Shown here piece after piece: positions 1 through 11,374 of a DNA stretch of 64,000 nt (the first letter of the stretch is position 1; the number at the start of each line of letters is the position of its first letter). The DNA is from Archilochus colubris. Its lineage: Eukaryota > Chordata > Aves > Apodiformes > Trochilidae. The notes beneath the pieces are model-generated. The model ran no database searches and was not told where the DNA came from. It saw only the letters and a program-made list of their open reading frames with translations. The DNA is taken from the NCBI GenBank assembly GCA_023079485.1, contig CM041092.1:2489127-2553126 (forward strand), read 5' to 3'. The translations under genes and the position numbers were made by a program.

Positions 1-440
1 GTGGAAGGTTGCCTGGAATGAGAGAAGCCTGGCATGACTCTGTGGGATTTCTCCACCCCTTCCCAGTCCCAGGGTAAGGTTGAACACCTTATCTTCAACC
101 CCTGAGAGCTGATAGCAGCTGCCTCCTCCCAGGGACTCATTAGCAGCTCCTGGGAATGGGGTGAGCAAACTTGTCTGACTTTGTCCTGACTGGAAGCAAT
201 TATGGAGTTGGTTACAAGGTCTTGTTCAGAAGCCAGTAACTAGCACAGGAAAGGCAATTTCTTAATTTTTTTTTTTTTTTTTTTTTTTTTTTTGGTTGTT
301 AAGCTGGTAGTCTTCACCTTAACTGAGTTGTCAGCTTCATGGTCTCCCTGGGAAGTGATGGATTCCCTCAGTCTGGAAAGTCCTAATTCTCAGCTGGATG
401 AGCTGATGAGATATCTCATATAAAAGTGATATTAGAAGAG

Positions 441-488
441 TTGGACCAGATGATCCTTGAGGTCCCTTCCAGCCTGACATCCTATGAT
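441..488 (+). mobile_element. CR1 LINE 3' end fragment inside tandem unit 1
   Basis: TTGGACCAGATGATCCTTGA followed by a GGTCCCTTCCAGCC block and a CTATGATG end matches the sense-strand 3' end of avian CR1. Only the last ~50 bases are recognisable. It was copied along with the surrounding unit. Confidence 0.7.
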
Positions 489-878
489 GCCAAAAGCATC
501 TGCATGGACAACATCCATGAGCAGCACTCTGGGGTCACCTCTTGTCTGGAGGGATGCTCAGGGGACACTGAGTGACACTTAGGCTGCAGCATCTGAGCTG
601 TAACTTGGCCTGTGACAATACTGTCAGCAAACTTGTCTGACTTTGTCCTGACTGGAAGCAATTATGGGGTTGGTTACAAGGTCTTGTTCAGAAGCCAGTA
701 ACTAGGAAAGGCAATTTCTTAATTTTTTTTTTTCTTTTAAGCTGGTAGTCTTCACCTTAACTGAGTTGTCAGCTTCATGGTCTCCCTGGGAAGGGATGGA
801 TTCCCCTAGTCTGGAAAGTCCTAATTCTCAGCTGGATGAGCTGATGAGATATCTCATATAAAAATGATATTAGCAGAG

Positions 879-927
879 TTGGACCAGATGATCCTTGAGG
901 TCCCTTCCAGCCTGACATCCTATGATG
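879..927 (+). mobile_element. CR1 LINE 3' end fragment inside tandem unit 2
   Basis: Same CR1 tail as in unit 1, nearly base-for-base, including CCTATGATG. It arose by duplication of the unit rather than by a separate insertion. Confidence 0.7.
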
Positions 928-1331
928 CCAAAGGCATCTGCATGGGAGGCATCAGTGAGCAGCACTCTGGGGTCACCTCTTGTCTGGAGGGATGCTCAGG
1001 GGACACTGAGTGACACTTAGGCTGCAGCACCTGAGCTGTAACTTGGCCTGTGACAATACTGTCAGCAAACTTGTCTGACTTTGTCCTGACTGGAAGCAAT
1101 GATGGGGTTGGTTACAAGGTCTTGTTCAGAAGCCAGTAACTAGCACAGGAAAGGCAATTTCTTAATTTTTTTTAATTTTTTTTTTTTTTTTCTTTTAAGC
1201 TGGTAGTCTTCACCTTAACTGAGTTGTCAGCTTCATGGTCTCCCTGGGTGGATTCCCTCAGTCTGGAAAGTCCTAATTCTCAGCTGGATGAGCTGCTGAG
1301 ATATCTCATATAAACCATGAAATTAGCAGAG

Positions 1332-1380
1332 TTGGACCAGATGATCCTTGAGGTCCCTTCCAGCCTGACATCCCATGATG
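1332..1380 (+). mobile_element. CR1 LINE 3' end fragment inside tandem unit 3
   Basis: Third copy of the tail, differing by CCCATGATG in place of CCTATGATG. It is part of the tandem unit. Confidence 0.7.
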
Positions 1381-1522
1381 CCAAAAGCATGTGCATGGAC
1401 AACATCCATGAGCAGCACTCTGGGGTCACCTCTTGTCTGGAGGAATGTTCAGGGGACACTGAGTGAGTGACACTCAGGCTGCAGCACCTGAGCTGTAACT
1501 TGGCCTGTGACAATACTGCCCA

Positions 1523-4500
1523 GGAAATGGGCCTTTGGTTTTCAATTTGGTTGCTGCTTTATCAAAGCAATCTCCAGGTCCTTCCTCCAGTGAGAGGTCT
1601 CAGTGAATAATGAGATTTGTTGTGATTTTTAGCATTGAGTTGGAAAATCCTTGGACTGTGTAATATTATTTAGGGAAAAAAAAGGGTTTGTGAGTAGAAA
1701 GGAAAAAGAAGCTTTTTTTTCTCATTCCTTCTGCACAAGTAGATAGTTCTATGAAACAGTAAATAGGAGAATGGAACAGGTTTTCTGTCACTGTCCCTGC
1801 CAAATGCTTTTCAGTAAATATTTTATGCAGCTAATAAATTTGAGAAGATAATACAATCAAAGTAGTAAATTCTACAAAATAAATAATAAAATCACTCAGC
1901 CATTGTAGACAAATGATTATTAATTTTGTTAAAGAGAAAAGAGCCTAATACAGATGGAACCCAGCTGCAAAAGAGAACCTTTTACTCAAATATGTTCAAG
2001 GAAAAACATGCAGAGAGAATTTTATAGGTGAAACATTTAGGTTTTTTTTTATTTTGAAATTAGTTTGATGTCATGCAGGTGAAATAAGGAAATGGAACTT
2101 AAAGGTAAATGTGGGTACTTAAGCAATAATAATAAATGGGATACAGGTCCTCTTTAGCCTCCTGTCAATGGAGGGGATAAGGCTAAGACAGCAATGTCTC
2201 TTTTTATTTATACCTATAGTGGAGAAGAACTTTGTGTGGGGGATTTCCAGACTGTTGATTACTTCTGACACTCATTTTAGAAGAATCTGGTGATGATCCA
2301 GTCAGATATTGGTTTCTTCATTCTCCCTGAAGTCTATTGGCATTTCAGCTATCGAGTGATCTCTTCTTGACAACCCCCAAGACTGATCAGTCCTTAGTGC
2401 CACAAACTTTCCTCTCCCTGGGGGTGAGGGCACCTGGGGGAGCAGAGAATAAGGAGGAAGCTGACCCCTTTATAGCTAAGGAAAGAGCTTTAATAAGGTT
2501 GATAGAATTCCCCCCCAGGCATGTGAAAATAGCAGCTCAGTTCTGCCAAGGAAAAGGATCAAAACCAAGCACCAAGATTTCCAGTCAGCAAAAGAGCAGA
2601 GCACAGAGCAATGGAATTCCTGCTTTAGAACAGCATAAAACCAGACAAGATCTGCAAAACCCACCTCATGTGGGAGGAAGGCAGCTGCAATGTGTTCCTT
2701 TATCAATCAAACAGCTCATCTCCTGACCTCTGACTTATCTTGGGAGACTGGTGATATCAAACTTGGTGGTTTGTGAGGCTTTTTTGAAGCCCATCATACT
2801 TCATAAAATGAAGGTTTTGCTCAGATGAAGCTTCCACATGCAAAATGAAATTATAAAATGATCTTTTATCACAGTTGTCTGACTTGGGATAACTCTACAA
2901 CTTTATAAACCAGTTAAGGACAGATTCAATGTTTTAGATTTGAGTAATACAGGAAGGCAAATGATGCTGCTCCACTTTGTAATAATTTTGTATCCTGATT
3001 TCTAAGAACTGCTTTTGCCTTCAAATCTTTTTTTTTTTCACATGGCATTGCCACTTTTGGGACTGTATTGTGAAGGTGACCCATCCAGCAGTGACTGGAG
3101 GAGAAACTTTTTGTGCATTTCCTCCTTGCAGCTTTTCAGAGTCTGAAAGATGTTTGTCACTGTAGTGACTACACTGATATGGTTGGATATCTATACCTTA
3201 GGCTGGCTAAATGAAGAGTGTGGGATGTTGTCAAGGTAAACATCCCAGAGGAGACTAGAATTTAAAATATTTTATTTCTTCTGTTCTTTCTTCCCTTTTT
3301 TAAACAATGAAAATGTTCTGTAGTTCATCAGCAGTAATGGCCAGAGTTTAGTAAAAAAATTAACAGGTGTTATATATTCCTTAGAAGAAGAAGAAGCCAA
3401 AGAGTCCAACCAGAAATTGTGAAGTAGTTCTATATCATGGAGTTCTGTGGGGGCTTTTGGGTTGGTTTTTTATTTTATTTCATTCCTCTGAAGCCCTTTG
3501 AGGCTCTCACACCAGCTCCTGGCCACTCTTTCCTTGATGCTCCTCTCCTCCTGTGGATGGGGAGGGATCTGAGGACTGTGATTCAGTTCATGTAATTCAT
3601 TCATGTTACCTCTGAGAGCACAAAACCCCTCTGTTGCAGACAGTGCTGTCAGTTCTCCATATGACTAAAATGAACTTTCAACAACTTCCATACAGCTCTA
3701 TATTAAGTAGTGGAATAAAGGAAACGAAGCAGTGAGAATTCCTTAAGTGTTGGATGAAATTCTAACCAGGGGATATTTCTAAGCTTACCACACTGTGCTC
3801 ATTCTCTATTTCAGCTAATAGGAAGAGTGTAAAAGCTGGTTTTGCCACAGGTAAGGTTTGCCTGGTCTGGCCAGTGCTGGCAAGTTAAAATACAATGAGA
3901 AGTAGGCTTGACCTGAAGTCTGGTTTCCTTTTCTGCAAAGCTAGTTGTGAGTTTTTGTTGAACCTCTTGCCCTCCCTTCTGTTGGTTTAAAAACCTTGGA
4001 CAGTCTTGAGCTTCCTAAGCACTCCATGGGGCTATAATCAAAGAGGAAATAAGCTTGGGAAGGAGCCAAGAGTGTTTCTTTTGTTGCTGTGAAGTCCTTC
4101 ATTCACCTCTTACCTGTTGCAGAATTTCCATCAATAATGATACAGGAGAAAAGATTAGATTTAGGCAATAAGTTGTTCTTTAAAACTATGCAAGTTGGAT
4201 AAAAGAAAAAAAAAAATCCACCCCAAGTGGCTTCTTGGCAAAGATAGTACTTTTAATGAGGTTTACTAACACAGAGTTTTATTCAAATGTGACCTTTGCA
4301 GAAATGGAAGTCTAGTAAAAAATCCCCTCCCATGCTGCTGTATTCTGGTGACACCCACTAGTGTTGCTGTATTTTAGGGTCTGTCAGCATTTTCATAATA
4401 AAACTAAAAGAATTTTTAATTCAACCCTGCTATAAAATCTGTTCTGCATTTGAAACATAGCTTACATGTTCTGTGTTTAGGAGCATGGTTTGTGAAAGGG

Positions 4501-4558
4501 CACATGACTTGCTTTCTCTCTTCCTATCCCTCCTTAAATAATATTCCTGGTAAAATTA
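1523..4558. other. Noncoding, mostly unique sequence
   Basis: AT-leaning, CpG-poor DNA with short homopolymers (poly-T near 2041, poly-A near 4205). The longest open frame, 2337-2726 on the plus strand (129 codons), has no recognisable domain and overlaps a possible decayed LTR described under findings. No exon, RNA gene or clear repeat is supported. Confidence 0.6.
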
Positions 4559-5070
4559 TTCATAGAATTCATAGAATGGGCTGGGTTGGAAGGGACCTCA
4601 GAGATCATCAAGTCCAACCCTTGATCCACTCCCCCCGTGGTTCCCAGCCCATGGCACTCAGTGCCACATCCAGGCTCTTTGGAAAGATCTCCAGACACGG
4701 AGAATCCACTACTTCCCTGGGCAGCCCATTCCAATGCCTGATCACCCTCTCCAGAAAGAAATTCTTTCTAATCTCCAACCTAAACCTCCCCTGGCACAAC
4801 TTGAGACCCTGCCCTCTTGTCTTGCTGAGAGTTGCCTGGGAAAAGAGCCCAACCCCCCCCTGGCTCCAACCTCCTTTCAGGGAGTTGGAGAGAGTGATGA
4901 GGTCTCCCCTGAGCCTCCTCTTCTCCAGCCTCAACACCCCCAGCTCCCTCAGCCTCTCCTCATAGGAGGAGTCCCTTCACCAGCCTGGTTGCCTCCTTTG
5001 GACCTGCTCCAGCACCTCAATCTCCTTCCTGAGCTGAGGGGCCCAGAACTGGACACAGGACTCGAGGTGT
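4559..5070 (-). mobile_element. CR1 LINE, 3' part, 5'-truncated (copy A)
   Basis: The left end is the reverse complement of a CR1 tail (CATAGAATTCATAGAATGGG), so the element runs leftward. Its minus strand encodes the C-terminal part of CR1 ORF2: [15 protein letters not shown], then [15 protein letters not shown], then [17 protein letters not shown], ending near SAMGWEP at 4608-4937. CR1 ORF2 is an endonuclease plus reverse transcriptase; only the region after the polymerase survives, so the copy is dead. It is very similar to the copies at 13144, 20784 and 35313. Its 5' part reads like the 35313 copy rather than the other two. Confidence 0.95.
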
Positions 5071-5543
5071 TTCTCTGCTAGAAATAATTGCTGATTTTTC
5101 TACTGGACCAATAGCTTTAGACAGAGTTCTGTGCCTTGGAAAAAAAAAAAAATCAAGGCTTATGCATTTTGTAGATAGAGTTGTGCTCATCCTCACAAAA
5201 AAAACAACCCCAAAAAAGCTTTTATGCTTCTTTCCAGAATAAGTTTTTGCATATCTTCTGTCTGTGGTGTAACCAGAGGGGTTTTACAGACCCTTTGTCA
5301 TTATCATGTAACCTCTGGGTGTGGGGTTCAAAATAGGTGTGAAAACCTGGTTCCTGTGCTCACAATTCCACTCCCTGGTCAGCTGGGCATGGCAGATTTT
5401 GTTTAGCACTTATTTATGGTCTTTTCAGATTGCCTCTCTGAAAGGTAAGGAAAAAAATTGTAAAAAAATTGTATTTGCCAAATTTAGCTTTCTGTTTAGC
5501 TGAGGAATTACTTAGGAATATGTTGCAGTTTGAGTTGATCTTT

Positions 5544-5593
5544 CAAGGTTTAATTTGTAGAATTTCTGCAAGGTTTAATTCGTAGAATTTCTG
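5544..5593. repeat. 25-bp direct tandem duplication
   Basis: CAAGGTTTAATTTGTAGAAT plus TTCTG is followed at once by a copy with one change (TTCGT for TTTGT). Two units at 5544-5568 and 5569-5593. Confidence 0.9.
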
Positions 5594-5977
5594 GTCTTAC
5601 TCCATGGTTTGTGCATGGGTTTTTCTGTTTTCTCTCTTTGGAATGTCTTTATGTATTACATGACATATACCTATATGAGCACCTATATTTATGTGCTATA
5701 AAACCAGTTTTTTTTGGGATGAATAGGTCTTTTTTTTCCAGTGGTGATATCATGACCCCATTTTATTCTGTGGCTCATGTGGAAGCAGCACTCACCAGGA
5801 GTTAATCCCTCTTATCTGATGCTGAGCCACTCTCAGCTTCCTTTACTTTTTAAATTGGCTTAAAGTGGGCAGAGTGGTTTCTGAATCTCAGTTTTAAGAA
5901 GGAATATCTATATTTATATATATTATTCTGTGTTCTCCTACCAAAATTTAAAAGCAAAGTAGCTGTTGCAATAGTAC

Positions 5978-6013
5978 CTTGGTTGAACTCTTACTTGGTT
6001 GAACTCTGACTTG
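5978..6013. repeat. 16-bp tandem duplication, ~2.2 copies
   Basis: CTTGGTTGAACTCTTA is followed directly by CTTGGTTGAACTCTGA and then CTTG. One mismatch between units. Confidence 0.9.
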
Positions 6014-6862
6014 CCTGTCAATAGTTTTCTACCAAGTATCAATTAAAAAAAAAACCCAAGTAAATGATACTTCTGGAAAGCACAGTTGTCTGTTTCAAGG
6101 AGTATTGGTGTCTTTTTTTTAAAAAAAGACTGAAATGCCACCTGCTTGAAAGATAGGGAGTAGTTGTTACATCCTGTTCTTTAAATTTCCTAAATGAAAT
6201 CAGATGTGTTCTTTCCCATTTGCTTTTCATAAATAAAGTTTCTGAGCAAGTGATTTGTTAGCAACCAGGATATGAAATATATGAAGAGATTCTTGTATGT
6301 TGCTGTGTTATTTACTTAGAAATGTTAAGTGTATCTATATAGTAAGGAGTTGTATTTTAATGTGTGTATATATATATGTATTTTTCTCCCAGATTAGTTT
6401 TCCAACATCATGTTATGATCAGAGAAATTATAAGAAAATCTGATGATCACTGAGCTGAGTTTTGATACAGGGAGATCATTTCAAGAGCAAAAGCAACTTC
6501 TAATAACTCATTTTGTAGCCTTGAGTGCCCAGGGAGTTCAGCAGTGGCTCTACTTGAGTAATGATCTCAATGTGGAACTGATTAATATTTATCATTCTTG
6601 TTATATTATGATCTTTGATATAGGAGAGTTGTCCTAATATAAGTAATTTCTGAGTGTATATTTATTTCAAAGCATGAATGCAGCTCTAAATAATACTCAT
6701 TTCATTTATGGAAGAAAACATTGTTTAGTACTTTGATGCTAGGTTGGTTTTATGATGCTGTAAGAGCCACACACACTCAGTCACTGGGTACAACACTGTC
6801 AGCAGCAGTCCTGCTGAAAACCACCTTTTTGTCTCCTTTTTCTCTTTGCCATATTACTTCTC

Positions 6863-7020
6863 CCAGAGAAGCTGTGGCTGCCCCATCCCTGGCAGTGTTG
6901 AAGGTTGGATGGGGCTTGGAGCACCCTGGGCTGTGGGAGGTGTCCCTGACCATGGCAGGGGTGGCACTGGATGAGCTTTCAGGTCCCTTCCAACCCAAAC
7001 CAGTCTGAGATTCTGTGATA
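6863..7020 (+). mobile_element. CR1 LINE 3' end (older subfamily)
   Basis: Contains GCTGTGGCTGCCCCATCCCT, GGTTGGATGGGGCTTGGAGC, GGGAGGTGTCCCTG and CAGGTCCCTTCCAACCC, ending in GAGATTCTGTGATA. This is the sense 3' end of a CR1 subfamily also seen on the opposite strand at 27831 and on the same strand at 62371. Only the 3' ~160 bases remain, and divergence from the tail consensus suggests an older insertion than the 4559 group. Confidence 0.9.
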
Positions 7021-9660
7021 TTAAATCCATATATAACCAAAATAATGTTCTGTCAACCATCTTTCTATTAAAGAGAGCATTTATTTTATTAAGTATTAAA
7101 GGGGCCTGGTCTGCCTCATCCTTACAAGTGTGTGAGAAACCATATTAAATATAGAATGAAGACAGGAGGTTTAATGTTTCAGTGAGTGTGCAGTGCCAGC
7201 AGGTTGCAGGTCCATGAAGAACATTATGGATCCTAAAGGATGGTGACAAGAACATTACATGGGAAGCTGAATCTTTGAGTAGCTGCTCAGCTGGGCACTT
7301 AGCTGTGAGTAAGAGCTGCTCAGCTGCAGAGTGGAAAGTTACAGCCTGGTTGGGATAGGACTTGAAGTTGCAAGAGAAACTAAAAACTTATTTATTCGGC
7401 TTACAGTCCCTGATAGGTTATTATTAACATCATCAGTATACTCTTTACATGTCAAATGCAGAAATCTGCATCTTTTGCCTTTCATAGAATACACAGATTT
7501 GTTTGTTAACTTTTTGGAAGTGAGTGTCTGTATTTCTGTGTGGATTTAACTCCAATTCAGCAGTGTTTGTAAGCAGCCCAGAAGCTGGATTTTCAGCAGA
7601 GTCAGCACGAGGATGCTTTGCAGTTTGACGTGCAGGACTAAAATACAGAGTATAAGCTTTGAGGTCATGAATGACAGCAGTCTATGCAAAAATCTGTGCA
7701 GGCTGGTGAGGGTGGATGTCTGTAAACATGTCTGCTGAATTTTGCAATAAAACTCAGTCACGTTATTTACGTGTCAGCTTTCTGAGGGGTACCATGCTTG
7801 TTTAGATCCTCCCACCTTCTGAATGACAAGCAAAACCTCCAAATATATTGCAAATATGTCAGTATTTATAGCTCCTCTTCAGTTTGTTATTGTGGAGGAT
7901 GGTAGCACAGCTTCCTTCTGCAGCAGGGCACATATGCTGTGTGCATCCGTAGGTGGTGGTGGTGGTGGTGTGTAGTTAGGGATCTGTCTATTAACTAATT
8001 GAACAGAAAATTATTCTGTTTATTTACAAAAGCCAAGCCAAATCTGAATAATGGTCTGAAGGATAATTTAAAAAAAAAATCCTTTTTCCCTTTTTGGAGA
8101 AACCTTACAGGTTTCTGAGGCCTAAGTTAAAGCCCTGAGTAGGTTGGTGTGAAGTCTTGGCTGGTCCTGCTATAAAACTTCTTCTTCATCCAGTAGGTAA
8201 CAAGAGTGGTCAGTGGAACCCACAGATTTCCTCACTGATGTGTAGCCAACATGTAGCTGCACATCCCATAGCCAGAGCCACATCTTGGCAAACCAGTTAA
8301 TGTGTTAAAAACAAGGATTTGTGGGGCTGGAGCCTGAGACTGCCACAAACCCCTGGAAATCCTCACCCTCACCCCAGCAAAGCTGTTAATATTCCTTATT
8401 CCTTTTATTCCTTTACTGGCTCCCTCTTGGTTCTTTTGCTGGATGCTTACAGATTCTGAAAGATTTTTATTTAAGTGTATAATGCCCATTTTGAATGCTT
8501 GTGTTTCAGTCTTCTCCTAGCACCTAACCCTCAGCATTTTGAATTTTTGACTTTTCCATTTCTGAGGCCAAATAGAAAAATGGTTGTCACAAATAATGTG
8601 TGTGTGTGGAGGGGAGTTGTATATTGCCCTGTGTTTAAACTGAAAATTCAACACTTTTCTGGACATGTATTAGCATGAGAAAAATAATTGAATGTCAAAA
8701 TGAGTGTGATCTTGGGAAAAAGGATGTGTCTGGATGAGGAGCAGAGGAAGACCCAGCACCAACAGTGGCAACTTCCAGTGCTGGAGAGCAATGATCCATC
8801 TTTGGGATGGACTTTTCCAACAAACCAGTTCCAACAGAAATAGTTCCAAAAACTATTCTGTAGGAATAGCAGTCCTGTACACACATTTCTTGTGGTCATT
8901 TCTTCTGGGCCTTCACAAGGGACTTTTTGAAGAATAAAGGAAAGATGTAAATTCTTGGAGCTCTTCTGCTTCTTGGTTTGGTCTGGATCTTTATTCCCCT
9001 GTCTGTGCAAAGGCTGCTGTTCTGTGAGAAGTATTTATTTAATTTTAAGTCTGGTGAGAAGTCTGAGGGACACAGCTCAACTTAATCCTCAGTGTTCTTT
9101 TGTAATTTGGAAAAATGCACAAGTTGGACATAGACATATTAAGAACACTGGAAGTCTTACTTGCCCTAAAAGTTAGATTTAAAAAAAAAATATTTTAAAT
9201 TTTATTCTGTAAGTATGATTATTTGCAACAGTATTTCACTGATCTTTATGAATATTTAACTTTCTGGAGACATTCAAGCACTTTTGTAATGTGGGAGATG
9301 AATTACATTTCTTTTTTTTTTCTAAACCATATGCTGGGATTCCAATTTAGAGTTGTCTGCACAGTTTTCTTCAATTGCATTGAAATAAATTGAAAATAAA
9401 TTAATAAATGAATGCTTTAAAAGCTGCTTACTCCCATACTTTATTAATGCAGAGGATTTTTAGTTTTTTTCATCTGACTGTAGATGGCCTCCTTTGAAAT
9501 ATAACTAATGGCAAAAATGAATAAAAATTTTTAAATATTGCTGAATTTAACCTTAAAATCCAAACAATAAAATCCCCGTCAGGTCCTTATTTAGCACAGA
9601 AAATAATCTTGTAGTTTGGACCAACTTTTTTTGTAAACTGGTGAGATTCTGTAAAGGGAA
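7021..9660. other. Noncoding, unique sequence
   Basis: Carries a short GGT microsatellite, poly-A near 8071 and 9180, and a TG-rich patch near 8598. The longest open frame here (8648-9010, minus, 120 codons) has no recognisable domain. No gene supported. Confidence 0.6.
7952..7970. repeat. (GGT)6 microsatellite
   Basis: Six uninterrupted GGT units followed by TGTGT. Confidence 0.95.
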
Positions 9661-9987
9661 TACAACTCCCTGAAAGGAGGCTGTAGCGAGGTGGGAACTG
9701 GACTCTTTTCACAGACGACCTTCAACAAGACAAGAGGACACAGTCTTAAGTTGTGCCAGGGGAGGTTTAGGTTAGATATTAGAAAGAATTTCTTCACGGA
9801 GAGGGTGATTAGGCATTGGAATGGACTGCCCGGGGAGGTGGTAGATTCTCCGTCCCTGGAGACATTTAAAAAAAGACTGGATGTGGCCCTCAGTGCCATG
9901 GTCTAGCAACTGCTCCGGTGGGTCAAGGGTTGGACTAGATGATCTCTGAGGTCCCTTCCAACCCGGCTAATTCTATGATTCTATGAA
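9661..9987 (+). mobile_element. CR1 LINE, 3' part, 5'-truncated (copy B)
   Basis: Sense-strand CR1. 9691-9906 encodes [35 protein letters not shown] and LDVALSAMV, the C-terminal end of ORF2. The 3' untranslated part follows, with GGTTGGACTAGATGATCTCT and a tail of two ATTCTATG-type units ending near 9986. It begins in the coding region at about 9661. It is related to but distinct from the minus-strand group at 4559. Confidence 0.95.
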
Positions 9988-11203
9988 GGGTGAATGAGCT
10001 GAAAACTGATAGAAATTCCAAGTAGGGGAGCCCTGAAGTGATCAATTCTTTTGCCTTTACTCTGAATGAGATGCAACCTGTATCTGCCCAACAGGGTTAC
10101 ATTTTAATTGGAGTTTTGTCTTTGAGATGACTTTAATTTCTGTCTGCCTGAATACAGAGGACAAATAAATCAACTTTACTTTTGAACCAGTTTTTCACTC
10201 AGGTGGCTTAATCCAGGCAGAGCTGGGAGCAGAGCATGATCTGGGAATGGGAGGAAGCTGATGTCAGAGGGCTCTGTGTTCAGTGGTCCCATTCTAGCAA
10301 AGAATTCTTTTAACTTTAAATTCTTTTTTAACTTCTTTTGCCTGTGATGATAGTCTTAGTATTTAACATGTCATTTTTCTTGCTACTTGAATAAACAAAT
10401 GTTTCCCACTTGAGCAAGTAGTTGCTGTTTATATCTCAGAGAAGAATCTATAGGTATTTTTTTAACTCAAAATATTTTTTCTCCATTCATTCCAGGTTGT
10501 AAATAATTTATCTGAAGGCTTTAGAACTGAATTACTGATTTTTTCCAGTCCTTTTGTGCTGGAGAAGGTTTATGTAGGAGGGCAATGCCCACTGCCAACC
10601 CTAAAATCTTCCTTGCTTTTTTTGCGGGGGAGGTTCCCAATTAATGTTGAATTTGAGATATGGAAGCACAGCAGTCCAGTGAGTACTTACCCACCTATTC
10701 CTCTTTTTAGGAGAAATGATCCCCAGGGAGTGGGATGGTCACCTCTGGTGGTTTGATGCTGAACATCTCTCTTCCTTTCTGCCTTCACAACATCTGTAAT
10801 AACTCACATGAAAATAATTTTCTCAATATATAATCTTAAATCAAAAGTCTGCTGCTACTTGCTGAGATCTTGAAGCCTCTTGGCAGAGGAGCATTAAGTG
10901 TTTTAAAGAAAAGCTGGGGCTGCTAAGCCAGTCCTGCTGGTTGGCATCCTCCTGGAGACTTCTCCATCCTGAGATCTGCCTCTGGAGCTCTCACTTCCAT
11001 TGGTAGAAAATTTGTCTTGAAGTCATCTGCAAATAAATATGGTGTGCTCAGCTTAGCAGGGTTACAAATAAAAAATAGGTTATTGGGACCAGTAATGTTT
11101 TCTTCTTTGTTTTCTGCTTGGTTATGCTCTTTGAGGAGCTATTATGGTCCTAAAGATAAGTGGGTGAAGTAGAAACCCCTGGAAGGAAAGGGGAGCAACA
11201 TTA
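9988..11203. other. Noncoding, unique sequence
   Basis: Mixed AT-rich DNA without clear repeats. A 66-codon open frame at 10556-10756 has no recognisable content. Confidence 0.6.
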
Positions 11204-11374
11204 CCATAGAGCCATAGTCTTTCAGGTTGGAAAAGACCCTTGGGATCATTCCAACCATCATCCCTACTCTGCAGAGTTCTCCCCCAAACCATATCCCCCA
11301 ACACCACATCTAAATGACCCTTAAATACATCCAGGGATGGTAACTCAGCCACCTCCCTGGGCAGCCTGAATGTT
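11204..11374 (-). mobile_element. CR1 LINE 3' fragment, diverged
   Basis: Begins with CCATAGAGCCATAGTCTTTC then CAGGTTGGAAAAGACCC and later CATCCAGGGATGGTAACTC and CCACCTCCCTGGGCAGCCTG: a reverse-strand CR1 end with many changes. It stops abruptly at about 11374. Older than the 4559 group. Confidence 0.85.

Larger units (their letters stand above)
165..1522. repeat. Three-copy tandem repeat, ~440-460 bp unit
   Basis: Three head-to-tail units begin at 165, 627 and 1065, each with GCAAACTTGTCTGACTTTG; the first two repeat lengths are 462 and 438 bp. Each unit runs through a poly-T, a segment ending in a CR1-like tail, and a closing part with CCTGTGACAATACTG. The units differ by small indels: unit 2 lacks about 5 bases near 694, unit 3 lacks about 7 near 1249 and has a duplicated GAGT near 1464. 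The poly-T is 28 bases in unit 1, 11 in unit 2, and 8 plus 16 split by AA in unit 3. The short open frame at 1280-1513 on the minus strand is only a by-product of unit 3. Function is unknown; a local duplication of once-unique DNA carrying a CR1 end is the simplest reading. Confidence 0.93.
5071..6862. other. Noncoding, AT-rich unique sequence
   Basis: Contains two short tandem duplications (listed separately) and TA-rich stretches near 5910-5935 and 6360-6380. Open frames are short and without recognisable content. Confidence 0.6.

Noticed and set aside
165..1522. Tandem units considered as paired LTRs of a retrovirus
   Set aside because: No TG...CA ends, no internal region, and three direct contiguous copies instead of two flanking repeats.
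2337..2726. 129-codon open frame
   Set aside because: No domain, no codon-like pattern, and possibly part of a decayed LTR.
4450..5081. Plus-strand proline- and leucine-rich frames over CR1 copies (also near 13221, 20874 and 35432)
   Set aside because: Antisense shadows of CR1 ORF2, repeated wherever the same CR1 occurs.
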